Notes under the pieces: generated by a model
Told to the model about the DNA's origin: nothing
Database searches by the model: none
The model's input: only the letters and a program-made list of their open reading frames with translations
Assembly (NCBI GenBank): GCA_034769895.1
Contig: CM068373.1
Coordinates: forward strand, 279,527,158 to 279,591,157
Length of the DNA: 64,000 bases
Source of the DNA: Magicicada septendecula
Lineage: Eukaryota > Arthropoda > Insecta > Hemiptera > Cicadidae
Direction: 5' to 3'
Made by a program: the position numbers and the translations under genes
Shown here: positions 34,440-48,189 of the stretch, in pieces
How positions within the stretch are numbered: the first letter of the stretch is position 1
How the letters are laid out: every line of letters begins with the position of its first letter

Positions 34440-35065
34440 TTGGAAGACGAAAATACCAGAAATCTTTATCAGAACAGAATAAATCAGTGCATTTTTGGTA
34501 ATACCTACTAGTGAAGACATAGAGGTGGAATGGAGTAATGTCAAGAAAATAATAATAAAAAGCAGCTAAGAAAGCAGTAGGCTGCAAAAAGAAGTATAGA
34601 CGAAGGAGGTGTCTGAGAATTAGTACGGAAGAAATAGATACTGCGGTAAAGAGGAAAAATGATAGCTTTAGAAGATATATATCGCATCCGACAGAAAAAT
34701 CAAGAGAAGCTTACCACAGAATAAGAAATGAAACAAAGAGAATTATCAAACAAGTCCATCAAAACTCGTGTTACTATGGGACACGATTTATATGGTAAAC
34801 AGACTATGGCATATAAAGTGATGAAGACATTGAATAGCTCTACAACAGAAAAGACTCGTATTAATATGACTGAGGAAAATGAATGGACAAACCATTACAG
34901 AAAGTTACATTTTGACAGTGCAATAGAAAATGATAAGGAATATATAAGTAAGTCTAGTGGAAAAGGTCTATATAAGTTAATTATAGAAGAATTCCAACAA
35001 GCAAAGAATGGAATGAAAAGTAGAAACGCAGCAGGACTTAACGGAATAAATGTGGAAAATTTTGC
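34440..35065 (+). mobile_element. LINE-D fragment (endonuclease-RT linker to RT start)
   Basis: The plus strand encodes 'YKVMKTLNSSTTEKTRINMT', 'EENEWTNHYRKLHFDSAIEN' and 'NGMKSRNAAGLNGINVEN', the linker and first RT block (…A-G-x-D-G-I…; here Asp has become Asn). Just upstream, 34.6-34.73 kb, related linker coding continues in another frame. Unlike most LINE pieces here, it comes from the middle of the element and lacks the 3' end. Confidence 0.6.
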
Positions 35066-35115
35066 TTGTGGTCAGCGTTGGAGTGGCGCCCCCACTTTCA
35101 CACCTCGTAAACGGT
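35066..35115 (+). repeat. Flanking direct repeat, right (about 50 bp)
   Basis: TTGTGGTCAGCGTTGGAGTG … CCTCGTAAACGGT; partner of 34317-34366. Confidence 0.55.
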
Positions 35116-36145
35116 CTTCTTCTTCTTCTCTTCAAGGATTAGGTTATATAAACCTGTTCCGACACCCATCTCATCCTCGGACGACCCACATCTCTTCTAC
35201 TAATGGCTTTATAGTTCAGTGCTGGTTGCGTCAATCGATCCTCTCATCCTTTGCAGATGATCCCACCACTGTCTTCTGTAAGTTGAAATAAATTCATTTG
35301 TGTCCTTTACTTAGAGTTCTGCTCTGATATCATCATTCCTTATTCTATCTTGCAATATATAATTTAAGTATTTCGAAGAAACTGCATTTCAGTACTCTGA
35401 ATCTTGCTGCTTTCCTTTTTTGTCATGACCCACGCCTCACTCACATAAATCAACGTAGACATTATAGTTGTCTTACAAAATTTAATCCTTGTGCTGTGCC
35501 TTGTTTTATTTCTAAGATTTCTGTGAATCGCCACCACAAATTTCCTAAATTTATTTATCTTCTCTTTTATATCATATTCAGATTCATAGCTTACTACACA
35601 GCCGAGTTATTCGAAACAGCTCACTTGTTCTAAAGTGTTGTTGTTTATAACTAACTTAGTCCTCACTGGATATTTACCTTTAAAGGCCACGGTTTTGGTC
35701 TTCTTACTGAAACTGTCAGTGACACTCTCTTGCTACTTCTTGTAATTGAAACATAGCTCTTTGTAAATCGTCCTCATTTTCTTGAATAAGAACTATATCA
35801 TCCGCATATTGCAGGGAACCCATACAAATTGATTTGTTAAGCTGTATTCCCGAAGTCACCCTGGATTTCCATGCTCTCGACATGTCATCAATGTATATAT
35901 TAAACAAGGTTGGGGAACACAGCATCACTGCCTAACTCCTTTATTTATGGAATGTCACCTGAGAGCCTGCCGTTCAGATCCAGGACTACAAATGTACTCT
36001 TGTAAAGGATCTTAACTGAATTTATTGAATGCTGTGGGTATCCTCTTCTATCCATATTCCATAATTTTTGACGGTCTACGCTATCAAATACTTTTTCCAG
36101 ATCAACAAAAGCGATATGCGTTTCCTGGCGTTTCCTTGAAAATTT
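35116..36145 (-). mobile_element. RTE-like LINE: RT domain to 3' end, frame-disrupted
   Basis: On the minus strand from 36145: 'THIAFVDLEKVFDSVDRQKL', 'GYPQHSINSVKILYKSTFV', then 'MMLCSPTLFNIYIDDMSR', 'MGSLQYADDIVLIQENEDDL' (35928-35716; YADD catalytic box), then 'TEDSGGI', 'ISRRDVGRPRMRWVSEQ' and a GAAGAAGAAG tail at about 35120. The RT core is present but split over at least three frames with stops. This is the most complete RT domain in the window. Confidence 0.72.
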
Positions 36146-36235
36146 TTATCTTTAGGGGCACGAAAAGTTAAAAATAGAAGTCAAAATTCCACACAAATAT
36201 TGCAAAAATCTGGGCGAGTTCTGCAGCTCAGGGAA
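36146..36235 (+). repeat. Dispersed repeat R3, copy
   Basis: 'TTGAAAATTTTTATCTT', 'TTGCAAAAATCTGGGCGAGTT' (one base over is trimmed in pairing) and 'CTGCAGCTCAGGGAATTTAC' match both ends of the 45.47-45.84 kb element. Confidence 0.45.
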
Positions 36236-36244
36236 TTTACTAAT

Positions 36245-36400
36245 TTACGTTAGTGTAGGTTTTTAGGTTAGTAGAGGTTTAGGTTAGTAGCGTAGGTAGC
36301 TTTAGGTTAGTTCACGTTAGCGTAGGTTTTTAGGTTAGTAGAGGTTTAGGTTAGTTAGCTAGCTTAGGTAGCTTTATTTAATAGGTTAGTTTACGTTAGC
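36245..36400 (+). repeat. Tandem repeat (66-79 bp unit) rich in TTAGGTTAG
   Basis: Two full units and part of a third, each with 'ACGTTAGYGTAGGTTTTTAG', 'GTAGAGGTTTAGGTTAG' and 'GTAGGTAGCTTTA'. TTAGG, the common insect telomere unit, occurs many times in degenerate phase. Confidence 0.75.
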
Positions 36401-36473
36401 GAAGATTAGCGTTTTTATTCCGCGGTGTATTATGGATTTCTGAGTCTTCTACTTCAAAGTAAGTCACACATAT

Positions 36474-36900
36474 TGTAATATAATGAAAATATTACAAATA
36501 AAAATAAAAATAAATATATAATTGATATATATATAGATATATTGTGTGTGTATTTTTTGTGCTAACAAGGGTATTGTGCTCTTCCTTTAGCCCCACTAGT
36601 TGGGCAAGTCAATTTGTAATATAATTACAAATATTACAAATAGAAATAAAAATATAATTATAATTGAAATATGTTGATATGTGTTGATACGTACTGATAT
36701 TTTGTTTATCACTGGGTTAGTCTGACTCCTTAAAGTCCCACTGTTAGGCTAGTTAAATTGTAATATAATTTCAAGTGTAATAATAAACAAAATGTAAAGA
36801 TATTGATGATAAGAATATGTTATAATTAGGTGTGTTTGATTGATAAATAATAAATACATCAAACTTTAAAAATTCTGCAAATATTTTTTCTTGTGCTTGT
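36474..36900 (+). repeat. Degenerate satellite, unit about 143 bp, about 3 copies
   Basis: 'TTGTAATATAAT' recurs at 36473, 36614 and 36758, followed each time by a 'ATTACAAATA'/'AAATAAAAATA' segment and a 'TTTAGCCCCACTAGTTGGGC'-like block. Confidence 0.6.
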
Positions 36901-39900
36901 ATCGAATTTGACTGAATGATTGAATTTAATTAATTAATAATTAATTAATTATTTGAGTTTGTAATTTCCTCCTATATCTATTCTCTCAATGTAAATTATG
37001 GGTTTGCTTAATAAAAAATAATAATAACATTAATGGTAGAAATAAAAACAATGCTGGTAACTGAATACTGATTTGCATTTATTCATTCAAAATTGTGCGC
37101 CAGTCAAACTGCGCATGTCCCAGGCACTGGCTAATATTCGCACAGTCGGCAATGAGAAAAATCAACAGATATATTTTTTACAAGTTTAAATTTATGGTTC
37201 TTTTAACGAGTCGAAATGGTCAGAGGGCAAGGAACAAGATACATTTAACAGGTATTCTTAAACTAAATGTTAACATCTGAAATAGAACAGAATTATTATT
37301 ACAATTGTCAATTAGAAAGAAATTATTTAAAATTCGAACCAAGTCGAAGAAATGACGTCACTCTGCTCCAAGAGGCACTGGACCGTCTATGTGAGAAATT
37401 CAGCAATGGCCGCCGTCTGCTTGGTTTTAATCTGCTATGACGCCGTTGGAATCGAAGATCTTCTCCCACAGAAATAAAACGATGTTCCCTTTTCCTGCGA
37501 AGTGGTGTTGTTCCAAAATATAGTGTTGAATGTCCCCTCGTCGTCTGCGATGTCGAATTCTGGATGGATCTCTTGTGTAGTGTGATGTTCAAATATGTGT
37601 GTTGGTTCTTTGTGAATTTGTTCCAAAATTTGTTCAAAAATGGCTGTCGATTTCTGGCGTTAAGTTTTTATGGTGCTATTCTGTGTTTTTGGAAACTTGT
37701 GAAGTGTTAGACATAGATAGATAATATTATTTCACTTGTTAGTTCATCTCCGTTACACGCCACATAACCACACTTGGTTTTAATATAAATTATTTGGTTT
37801 TCAAAACTCCACTAATACATTTTTCAACTGTTCAGCTTTGCGATTAACAATAGACTAAACGACGCAACGTCGTCGTTTTAGGGCAATTTGTGGTATGTCT
37901 TTTTCCTCTTCATATTGTTTAATTATAAAATATCTGTCTAAGACTTGTTTCACTATCTAACTATACATAACAAGTTTTCTTATTTTTTACTGTATTTCCA
38001 ATATTTCTTAATTTTACATGAATCTAACTATTCAGTAATATTGATTATTTAATTTTACATCTTTTGATATATAGCTGGGTTTGTTTCAAACTCATTTAAG
38101 CCCAAAAATTACAATTTTGCATAATAATTGCATGTCCCATATTTTGTACAAATTCAGTGTTTTAAAGGTTTTTATTTGTTTTTTCGGTATAATATTTCCA
38201 TGGAATACACCTAATAACTCCGTAATTACTTTGTTGTTAATAATTTGGTTATTAAAACATTTCAATATTGATTAATTTGCTGTTTAGTCTGATTTGATTA
38301 CTATCATAAGCCTATTTTTGACTGTTTCCAAAAGAAGTTAGTTTTCTTTCTTTTGTCATTCTATTTGCTATTAACTGTATCTGTATTAATTATATTTTCA
38401 ATTTCTGTATTGTATGTATTGAATTCTATTCCTATTACATAGATTAATTCTTTGATAGATAGTTTTTTTTTGTTTATAGGCCATTCTGTGTCTTGGTGGG
38501 TCTGTTTGTACATTATACATGGTTTACTGATTTGAATAAAACTATTACATTTTTATGCCCTACTTGCCTCTCTGACTTACACAATGGAAAATTAAATGAC
38601 ATGATTTTAATTACAATAGAATATCTTGTATCTACTAAATTTTCTTTATACTAATAACATCATTGAACCATAACATGAACATCTTATGCCTAATTTTAAC
38701 AAAAACATCTTATTATCAACTATTTTCCATATATCACCTAATTTTAACAAAAACATCTTATTCCTATTATTTTTTCCTGTATCATCAAATGATAACAACA
38801 CAGCTTATCCTAGACATAATTTAATTAGAAAACATAAAAAACTCCTATTACTAGTAACACTGTCAGTCACTAACTGTCTTGTGTATGTATTATTCTTATG
38901 AAAACACTTTAACTGTGATAATAAAAAAAAAAACCTCGTGTATCTATTTACACCTTACATCTAAAATATTATTTAATTAATAATAAATAATAAACATCTT
39001 AATATTAGGCATACCTTCAGTTATGAACTGTCCTTTGGTATTTTTGTCCTCACCATTTATTTAGTTATAATTAAAGAAAACATTTTATATGTAATAGTCC
39101 TTCTTATATCTAATTTAAAACTCTTATTACTAGTAATGTTGTCAGTCCTTAGACCGTCTTTCATTTCAATGGTTTTATTATTATTATTCTACACTCATGG
39201 TAGTCTTTTTATAATACTTAAACCTCATTGAAGATTTTTTTTTTTTCATAGATTTTTTAACTATGTTTCTCACTGTACACTCTGTAGTTCCTTAATTTTG
39301 TTATTTCACTTCACTTTATTGTATTCTACACTCTGGTAGTCTTTTTAGTGAGTTCTACCCTATGGTAGTCTCTTTTGACATATTTTTTGACATGTTACAC
39401 TTACAACTAATATACAATTTGTTTTTATAGTATTGTATCTTGTAACTTGTTTGGGGTTTACCTATATCGGTTTCAATTTTGTCTCATGGTATTTAATATA
39501 TGATTAACATTTTGTTTTGGCATATCTCTTCCTGTTTCTGGTCTCTGTTGGAATCTTGATATGTTTCGTCCCTTCTTCAAATATCACATTAGTAGTTTCC
39601 TTATTAAAATGGTTTCATGACAGATTATTTCCTTTTTTATGGTCCTTCCCTTTTTGTACTGCTTCCCCAATCTACTGGGTATACTGCTGGTTTAACTGGT
39701 TTTTTCATAGTAGGTTATTTTAATTAATGGTTTTCTTTATTATCTTCCATTTTTATTCACATTTTATAGACTTAATTATACATTTTCTAGGGTAATCCTT
39801 AAACAATTTATTCCTCTCACTCACTATGGAACTTTCTCTTTTATTTATGTAACATTAATTCAAATGTTTAGTGTGATAATTTTGTTATGTTACAATATCC

Positions 39901-40548
39901 ATATACGTAGGATATAAGAATAAGAATACCTGATTTTAAGAATACCTTAAAAATACCTGATTCTTGCTCTTACATATTGGTTTCTGCTTTCCTGCTTCCC
40001 GGATCTTTACCACTTTTGATTTGGTACATTATTTTGCTTTACCAGTTCTTCCACTTCTGTGGATCAAAAGTGCAACAAAGCTCTTTATTGTTGTTTTCTA
40101 TGGACCCGACTTTCGAGTACCGGTTCGCTGCGTAAATTAATTTAATATTCTGTGAACGAGACGGACCGAACGTATTGTTTCTCAGTTCACTGGTCTGGCA
40201 AACGACTGCCGAATGTGCTCGTCGGTGGACACATCATTATGTCCACTCGTTGCGGTGATTAAGCTAGTTTGTAACAACAATAACAAACGAATTAGGAACC
40301 GTCTCTGAGCTTGACAGATTAAAGAACAGTTACGCCAGTTAAGGCGGTAATAAACTATTGTATTTACACCGTTAATGTGTGTATATAACTCAATTATAGT
40401 CTCGTTACAAACAATTACTATTTACCTCTCAAACCTAATGTTTATTATTATTAGGCCTATTATATAATAACGAGATTTGTTACCATTTGTATCGTCTCTC
40501 GCACCTTTGCTACGTTTTACACCTAACAATTAGAACGACATATATTTT
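36901..40548. other. Long AT-rich region without recognised genes
   Basis: Short frames here have no family signature. Between 38.64 and 39.42 kb several short strings recur: 'CCTAATTTTAACAAAAACAT' (38694, 38739), 'TTACTAGTAA' followed by 'GTCAGTC', and 'GGTAGTCT' three times. This suggests an old, decayed tandem or retroelement 3' region. The strong T-over-A bias of the plus strand in 37.9-40.0 kb is notable. Confidence 0.4.
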
Positions 40549-41163
40549 TACCATTTTATGATTGGCCGCTCTACAATTGACACTTTGTTGTTTGCGGACG
40601 ATCAGGCTATTATGTCGACTCGGAAAACAGATTGCAGATGTGTATACATTTGTTAAATCGAATCTGCAAAGACTCTGGATTGCCAATATCAACACTTAAG
40701 ACCAAGGCGGTGGCTTTTCGTGGAACAGATCCTGTACGGGCAAAAATTGTTATAGATGCTACTGTCCTGGAAAAAGTCAGCAATTTTGAATACCCGGGCT
40801 ACAGTGTGTTTTATAATACAAGCAGCGACGTTGTGAATAAGTTGCATAAATTCAACCTTATGTGCGGGACCATCAGGCGATCTCTTAAGTCAACAAGTAA
40901 AGAAATAGGCCTAAAATTCTACAACAGGCGATGGCTCTTCCCACACTTCTTTATGGGTTTGAGAATTTGACTTTTAACGAAAGACCAGACCAGTCGCATC
41001 CAAGCGGCTGAAATGAGATTTCTCAAGCACGTGGCAGTATATACTGTCTATGATCATAGAAGAAACACAGATATACGGCAGGAACTGAATATTATGAGTA
41101 TACTCGACATGATTGCCCAGTATCGGCTGAATTGGTGGGAAGATCTTTGCCGAATGGATGACT
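40549..41163 (+). mobile_element. LINE-B fragment starting just before the RT active-site box
   Basis: It opens ATTTTATGATTGG, then encodes 'TIDTLLFADDQAIM', 'STLKTKAVAFRGTDPVRAKI', 'VSNFEYPGYSVFYNTSSDVV', 'NLMCGTIRRSL', and in shifted frames 'LYGFENLT', 'ETDIRQELNIMSILDM'-like coding up to 'CRMDDCL' at 41163. There is no 3' tail. The left boundary is the same as in the copy at 55532-56106. Confidence 0.72.
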
Positions 41164-42759
41164 GCCTTACTTAACGCATATATATTTGCATATTTGCCCA
41201 GGGCGGTATGTTTGTAAATATTTAGCATAGAAAATATATGATGAACAGTTTTTAACAATATTATGCAGGCTAAGAATTGTCAGAAAGCGTACACCTGCCC
41301 CGCGAGTGAATACAGCGCTCGTGTGTTTGTGTGTGTGAACGCAAGCTACGACAGGAAAAGTCTACGATGGGGTGATGCCTACGAATTGTTGATTTGTCTG
41401 TAATCAGTTTTTAACCGCATAAAAATAAACTAATTAATACACTTTAAACCTGTGAACAAAGACTTACCCCAATTATAAAAACATCATTACATTAAGGAAT
41501 TTTTAACGAATATAGTGATGTAAAATTATTTCAGAAATGTGCAATAATAAAGACGCTAGGTAATTTAATGTTAATTACTAGTGTAATTAAATAGTAATTA
41601 ATAAGTGTGTTATATGTGAGTGACCAGAAAAAATTATGCAAACGATGATATCGCTCGTGCTACGAGTATGTTTACGAAATCGCGAAAATGAACCAGAAAG
41701 TGATTTGTAATTAAAAGGACGCTTTGCACGAAGTGACAATATCTAACAGGTCGAAAACAGTCCTGGACTTGTCAGATTGCCGTCCAGTATAAATACCACC
41801 GGCAATTTTGGGGCGATTTCAGAGAGACTCAAGATATCTTCACACAACGTCACGCTGCTGGTCTGCCGACCGATCGAACATCTTTACCACACACACCAAG
41901 ACTTATGGAGGAACTCTGGACCATCACAAACAACAAACCGTAGAGACAGAGAACACAGCATCAGCATAATCATCATCACCAAATTCTCAGGATTCAGGAC
42001 ACACACACAAGCAACGGTAACGTCGGCAGTACGCAGGTGATGAATAAACAATTATATTTTTGTTTGTGAAAATAACTCTTAAAAAGAAACTTATAGATGA
42101 ACACGAAAGACTTAAAGTTTTAAATATAATCACTGTACATAAATTTAAATGGTGGTTAAAGAAAATAATTTAATTTAACAAGAAAATTTAAAAATACTAA
42201 TCTTCTGTTGTATGTTAAAATTTGGGTGTGTCAGTAGAAATAAATAATAGGTTGGAAGTAAATGTTATATTTTTTATTTTATTTATAGCAACAATTAGTT
42301 TTATTCTTGAGATTTAATATTAATTTTTGTTTGTAAATGAGTTGCTATTATTATTTAAAATTTGAGTCAAAGTCAGACACACTGAAATAAAAAGTTGGAC
42401 GCCGCAACATAGACGAAATATAATTTGGTATTTGATAAATAAAAAAATAAAAATAAAGAAAAGAATTTATGGAAACAGTGGGAGGAGCAGGTTTGAATAA
42501 ATTAAAACCCGACGACCGGACGACCCCGATAACAAAGGACCAAACAGCGAGACGTCTATCGTTCTCTCCCACGGCTGTTTTTATACGGCATTGGAAAAAA
42601 TCACATTTTCTCCTAGGCAAAATGGAAAATATTTTGGTTTCAATAATGGGATTGGCTAGAATACAAACGGTGCTAATTACCACAACTTGTGATGTACAAA
42701 ATAGCATATAGCAAGGTTTATAACCGATATCTGTGTACGCGCGCGCGCGCGTGTCGGGG
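41164..42759. other. No gene recognised; TATA-like promoter context at 41.79 kb
   Basis: 'GTATAAATACC' at about 41787 in a more GC-rich patch (41.7-42.0 kb) resembles the TATA segment at 170. The rest is AT-rich. A (CG)n run lies at 42738-42751. Confidence 0.3.
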
Positions 42760-43670
42760 AAAGGTGGTTAGTGATCGGAGTAATTTTTCCTTATGCTGAT
42801 GATGTTGTGATAATAGCCAGATCAAGACAACAGCTAGTTGAGGTATACAAGGAGCTGAATCAAAAATCCACTGCAATGGGACTCAGTGTAAATATCAGCA
42901 AAACTAAATACATGGTGATTTCCGCATCGGAAAGGAGAAGAAATCTATTAATTTATGCGTAGTGGACAATTCATTTGATACAGTTGATAAGTTCAGATAC
43001 CTGGGTAACATGATAGATTATGAAGGGTCCATAAACACACAATACATGACAGGATACAAATAGGAAATAGGGCATATTATGCCAACAGCAGACTACTGAG
43101 AAGAAAACTCATTGGTCGCAACACAAAATAAAAATATACGAGACACTTATCAGACCTGTTGTTAATTATGGGAGCGAGACATGGACATTTACAAAAAAAG
43201 AGCATGTAACACTAAAAGAAAGATCGTAAGACGTGTTTATGGCCCGGCTAAAGAAGATGACAAATGGAGAGTAAGACATAACCATGAGACAGATGAGCTA
43301 TTGAATCATGAGGACACTGTAAGATTCATAAAGGCTCAACGAATACAATGGCTAGGTTACCTAGAGCGGATGGGTGATCAGCGTATGCCAAAGAAAATCT
43401 TGAGGGCGCATGTCTATAAAAGCAGAAAGAGGGACCGACCTAGGATAAGATGGTTAGGGGTGATCAGCGTATGCCAAAGAAAATCTTGAGGGCGCGTGTC
43501 TATAAAAGCAGAAAGAGGGACCGACCTAGGATAAGATGGTTAGATGATGTGCTAGAAGATCTCAGAATAATTGATGTGAGGGGTTACTCTGAGGTGGCAA
43601 TGGATAGAAGACATTGGAGAAGATTGGTGTCGGAAGCCAGGGCTCACGTTGGGCTGTAGTGCTGAAGATG
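42760..43670 (+). mobile_element. LINE-A fragment with 86-bp internal tandem duplication
   Basis: The plus strand encodes '[20 protein letters not shown]' (RT YADD box), '[20 protein letters not shown]', 'VDKFRYLGNMIDYEGS', '[20 protein letters not shown]', '[20 protein letters not shown]', '[13 protein letters not shown]'. The last part (GTGATCAGCGTATGCC … GATGGTTAG) occurs twice in tandem, offset 86 bp, differing at one base (43410 A, 43496 G). As 86 is not a multiple of three it shifts the frame. The second copy continues to '[20 protein letters not shown]' and a stop at 43657-43659, then a GAA-rich tail. Confidence 0.8.
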
Positions 43671-45071
<1,401 letters not shown>

Positions 45072-45156
45072 ATATATAAAACTTCTGACGATAAAAAATA
45101 AACAAAATAATTTCACACGTAATTATTATTTGACAAAACAACACACACACATACGG

Positions 45157-45280
45157 CTGCATTTTTATTAAACCTAAACTCGATATCAACTTGAAACTAT
45201 ATACGTATATAAGAATATTATTTATCTACCGTGTTAATTATTTCAAGTTGATATCGAGTTTCGGTCCAATAAAAATGCAG
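45157..45280. repeat. Foldback MITE-like element, arms about 40 bp
   Basis: CTGCATTTTTATT…CTCGATATCAACTTGAAA and its inverse TTTCAAGTTGATATCGAG…AATAAAAATGCAG, separated by about 45 bp of AT-rich DNA. Confidence 0.75.
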
Positions 45281-45470
45281 GTTTTATGCGACCTTTCGAG
45301 ATTTATTTTATCTCATATCCATGCCTACAACATAAAATATAAAGTAATATAATTGTAATGAAAGTTAATTGTAATATATAAGTTGTATGGTATTAACAGT
45401 GGCGTTGTTTTGTATAACTGTGACTCAACAATGTGTGTGTGTGAATAAATCTATATCGTTCAAACAATGA

Positions 45471-45915
45471 GCGAGTTTTGCAGCCCAGAGAACTTACTAT
45501 TGTGATCACAGTTGTACTCCAAGTTTACAGTTATATATACTAAGGTAAGGAGTGTACTATGAATAGATAGATGTGTGACCCACACACACAGTGAAAACTG
45601 AATAACGGTGAGATACGGTGTGCATTCCACACATATCTGTGGAGCCAACCTTCTTACCTGCCGCTCGCTGATACACCACACACAGAGTCGATCGAGTCGA
45701 GGGTGCGGTTCCACGTGAAACAACAAGTGATAGGTTGTTACATAAGCCTCCTTAGACAACTGTCTGCGTGCCTGCATGCAACTGTTATATCTATATACAA
45801 GATTTCTTTAATTTATAACTAGTAAGCAGAACTCGCTCAGATTTTTATACATTTTTGCAAAATTGTGTACATTTTTAGCTCGTGGTCCCGTAAGATACAA
45901 ATTTTCAAAGCAGAC
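45471..45915. repeat. R3 element: inverted 'GCGAGTTYTGC' ends
   Basis: GAGCGAGTTTTGCAGCCCAG at 45470 is inverse to CAGAACTCGCTCAG at 45828-45841. Sequence outside the right end (to 45915) and that at 36146-36235 are homologous. This may be a small inverted-repeat element or two R3 copies facing each other. Confidence 0.4.
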
Positions 45916-45949
45916 ACCAGACAGACAGTAAGCAGATTCGGATTTTGGT

Positions 45950-46325
45950 TAACATCATCATCGTCTTCTTCTTCTTAACGGTTTTAGCCTTTAGCGGCCT
46001 GCTCCTATTCCACCTTTTCTTAGGTCTACCAACTTTTCTTCTGCCTCTAGGGTTGTAATCTTTCGCCATCTTCGGTATTCTACTTTCTTCCATTCTACCT
46101 ATGTATTGAATGCATTTTCTTCTGTATTCTTTAATCCTTTCATTAGCTGCAAAAAATATCTAAATCCACTTCTTATCTCCTCGTTTCTTACATGATCTCG
46201 TCTATTACATCTTTTAACTGATCTCAGAAATTTCATTTCTGCTGTTTGTATCTTTTGTTCATCATTTTTCTTTATGACCCAAGTTTAACATACAGTAGTG
46301 TAGGTATTGCCATTGTTTTATAAAA
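45950..46325 (-). mobile_element. LINE-B-like 3' fragment with GAAGAAGAAGACGATGATG tail
   Basis: The minus strand encodes 'MAIPTLLYVKLGS', then in another frame 'QTAEMKFLRSVKRCNRRDHV', 'RNEEIRSGF', and 'EESRIPKMAKDYNPRGRRKV', 'GRPKKRW'. Two or more frameshifts. The mixed trinucleotide tail lies at about 45952-45978. Confidence 0.6.
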
Positions 46326-46439
46326 TGTTATTATGATGGTTAACATCATTTCCTTTATTCTGATATTCGGCATGAAGTTTTACAATTTTTTTCGAAATTA
46401 TAATACATTTTATCAAACCTAAATACTATATTCAGACTG

Positions 46440-46835
46440 TGATTAAAACAGACTATGGTTACCGTTAATTTGATATCGCACTTCGATTTTTCCGATTTTT
46501 TCAAAACTTTAGTACACTTTGTGCACCCCGGTGCCCCGAAATTTTGAAATTCTCGAAACAGAACACTACATTCAGATTGTTGTTAAAATCCTATTCAATT
46601 TGATACCCCACATGGGCATGTTGCAATTTTTTCAAAATGTTGACCCCCCTGTTTTTGTGGGGAATCAATCTTAAAGACAGTGAGATCCTGTAGGTTGTGT
46701 GTACGAACACGCGTGCCAAGTTTCATGAAAATCGGATGAAGCGTTCAAATGTTATCGTGAGATATATCCCAAACAGATAGACAGATGGACATACAGATTC
46801 CAAACGATCGAATTAAAACTTAGAACTCGCTTAAA
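46440..46835 (-). repeat. Dispersed repeat R2, intact reference copy
   Basis: The minus strand carries 'CTGTTTGGGATATATCTCAC', 'GAACGCTTCATCCGATTTTC', 'CATGTGGGGTATCAAATTG' and 'CTGAATGTAGTGTTC', collinear with the two halves of R2 around the MULE at 22-23.9 kb. The class is unknown. Confidence 0.6.
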
Positions 46836-47469
46836 TTGTTCAAAACTGTAATGAAACAGTAGTTTAAACAGTAAAAACTACATAGTAGTTTATATAGTTT
46901 ATAGTAGTGTGTACAGTTGTAGTTTGTATTGAAACTGTGCACACATAATAAACGCCTTACAATATCATTAATGTTTAGGGTATGATTGTAACAACCGTTT
47001 GATTATATTAAAAAAAATTTGAAATAATTAAAATAATTAAATAAACCTTATAAGGAAAAGTTAATTTAAAATTAAGATAAAACAAAATAAAAGAGAAGCG
47101 TAATAAAATAAAGACAAAATGTATACAAGAAATGGACTATAGGAAATGGAAAAGTCTATAGGTCCATAACGTTCTTGTCGAAATCTGGAGGGAAATCTGT
47201 TTAAACTCATAATTCATGAAGATTTTTTTTGTTATGTTTAACTGTAACTGTGGACAAACATGATAAAGAAATACTACACATAAAATGAGACCTCAACAAA
47301 CAGGGTAAATATTGGAATGGGATTAAAAAAATATTTGGTTTTGGCATAACTAGTTTTGGTAACTATTATGTTTAATATCGTAATGAATATTAAGGTGCAG
47401 TGGTGCAGTGAGGGAGTTTGGGGTTTAACCAATCATCTGCAAGGAATAAACAAAAAATGTTTTGTTCTT
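46836..47469. other. AT-rich DNA, no gene recognised
   Basis: A short 'AGTAGTTTA' repeat cluster near 46858-46930. No coding signal. Confidence 0.35.
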
Positions 47470-48045
47470 GTCCCAAGCAGATAGAGCTGGTCACTCGAAT
47501 GCTTCTTCGGACGCCCCACACCTTCGATCGTCCATTCGGTTAAGATGTTCCAACCGTTTTGGCCGATATCGGACGATCCTTACATGTATACTCATTATAT
47601 TTAGTCGCTGCCGTATATCTGCATTCTGTCTATATCCTGCCATGTACCTGAGAAATCTCATTCGGTCGCTTGAATGCGACCGGCCTGGGATTTCAATAAA
47701 GTCTAAATCTCACACCCACAGAGAACTGTGTGGGAGGGCCATGTAGAACTTCAGGCGTGTTTCCTTATTCGTTGATTTTATAGTTCTCCTGATTGTCTCG
47801 CACATATGGTTGAACTTATGTAACTTATTCACTGTGTCAGTTAGGCCTATTTGTAATGTAAGAAATATTATTTTGCCCATACAGTATATTCAAAATTCCT
47901 GACCTGCTCCAGAACAGTATAGTATTATCAACAATAATATTTGCTCTTATGGACTCAGCTCCATAAAAAGCCATCACCTTGGTCTTTGTTGTGGAGATCT
48001 TTTTAACGCGAAATCCTTGCACTTTCCACTCAATGAGTGTACAAG
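47470..48045 (-). mobile_element. LINE-B fragment, diverged
   Basis: The minus strand encodes 'KKISTTKTKVMAFYGAESIR', 'ANIIVDNTIL', then through frameshifts 'LCETIRRTIKSTNKETRLKF', 'HMALPHSSLWV'-like sequence, 'RMRFLRYMAGYRQNADIRQR' and 'GRPKKHSSDQL'. Collinear with the 49 kb copy but more divergent, with no visible tail at 47470. Confidence 0.6.
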
Positions 48046-48189
48046 CCATCATTAAAATTAAAAAGAAAAGATGATAATGAACAAACCTCATTTGTCGTAC
48101 TCCACAATTGATTAGGCCCACACTAGGTGTTTTGTTCGGTCTTCCTGTCTCAATCATAAATGTAATTTTCCATTGACTTTTTTTTTCGT

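Noticed and set aside
42351-42711. Opposing frames of 80-118 codons near 42.4-42.7 kb
   Set aside because: No motif, mutual overlap on both strands, unsupported start context.
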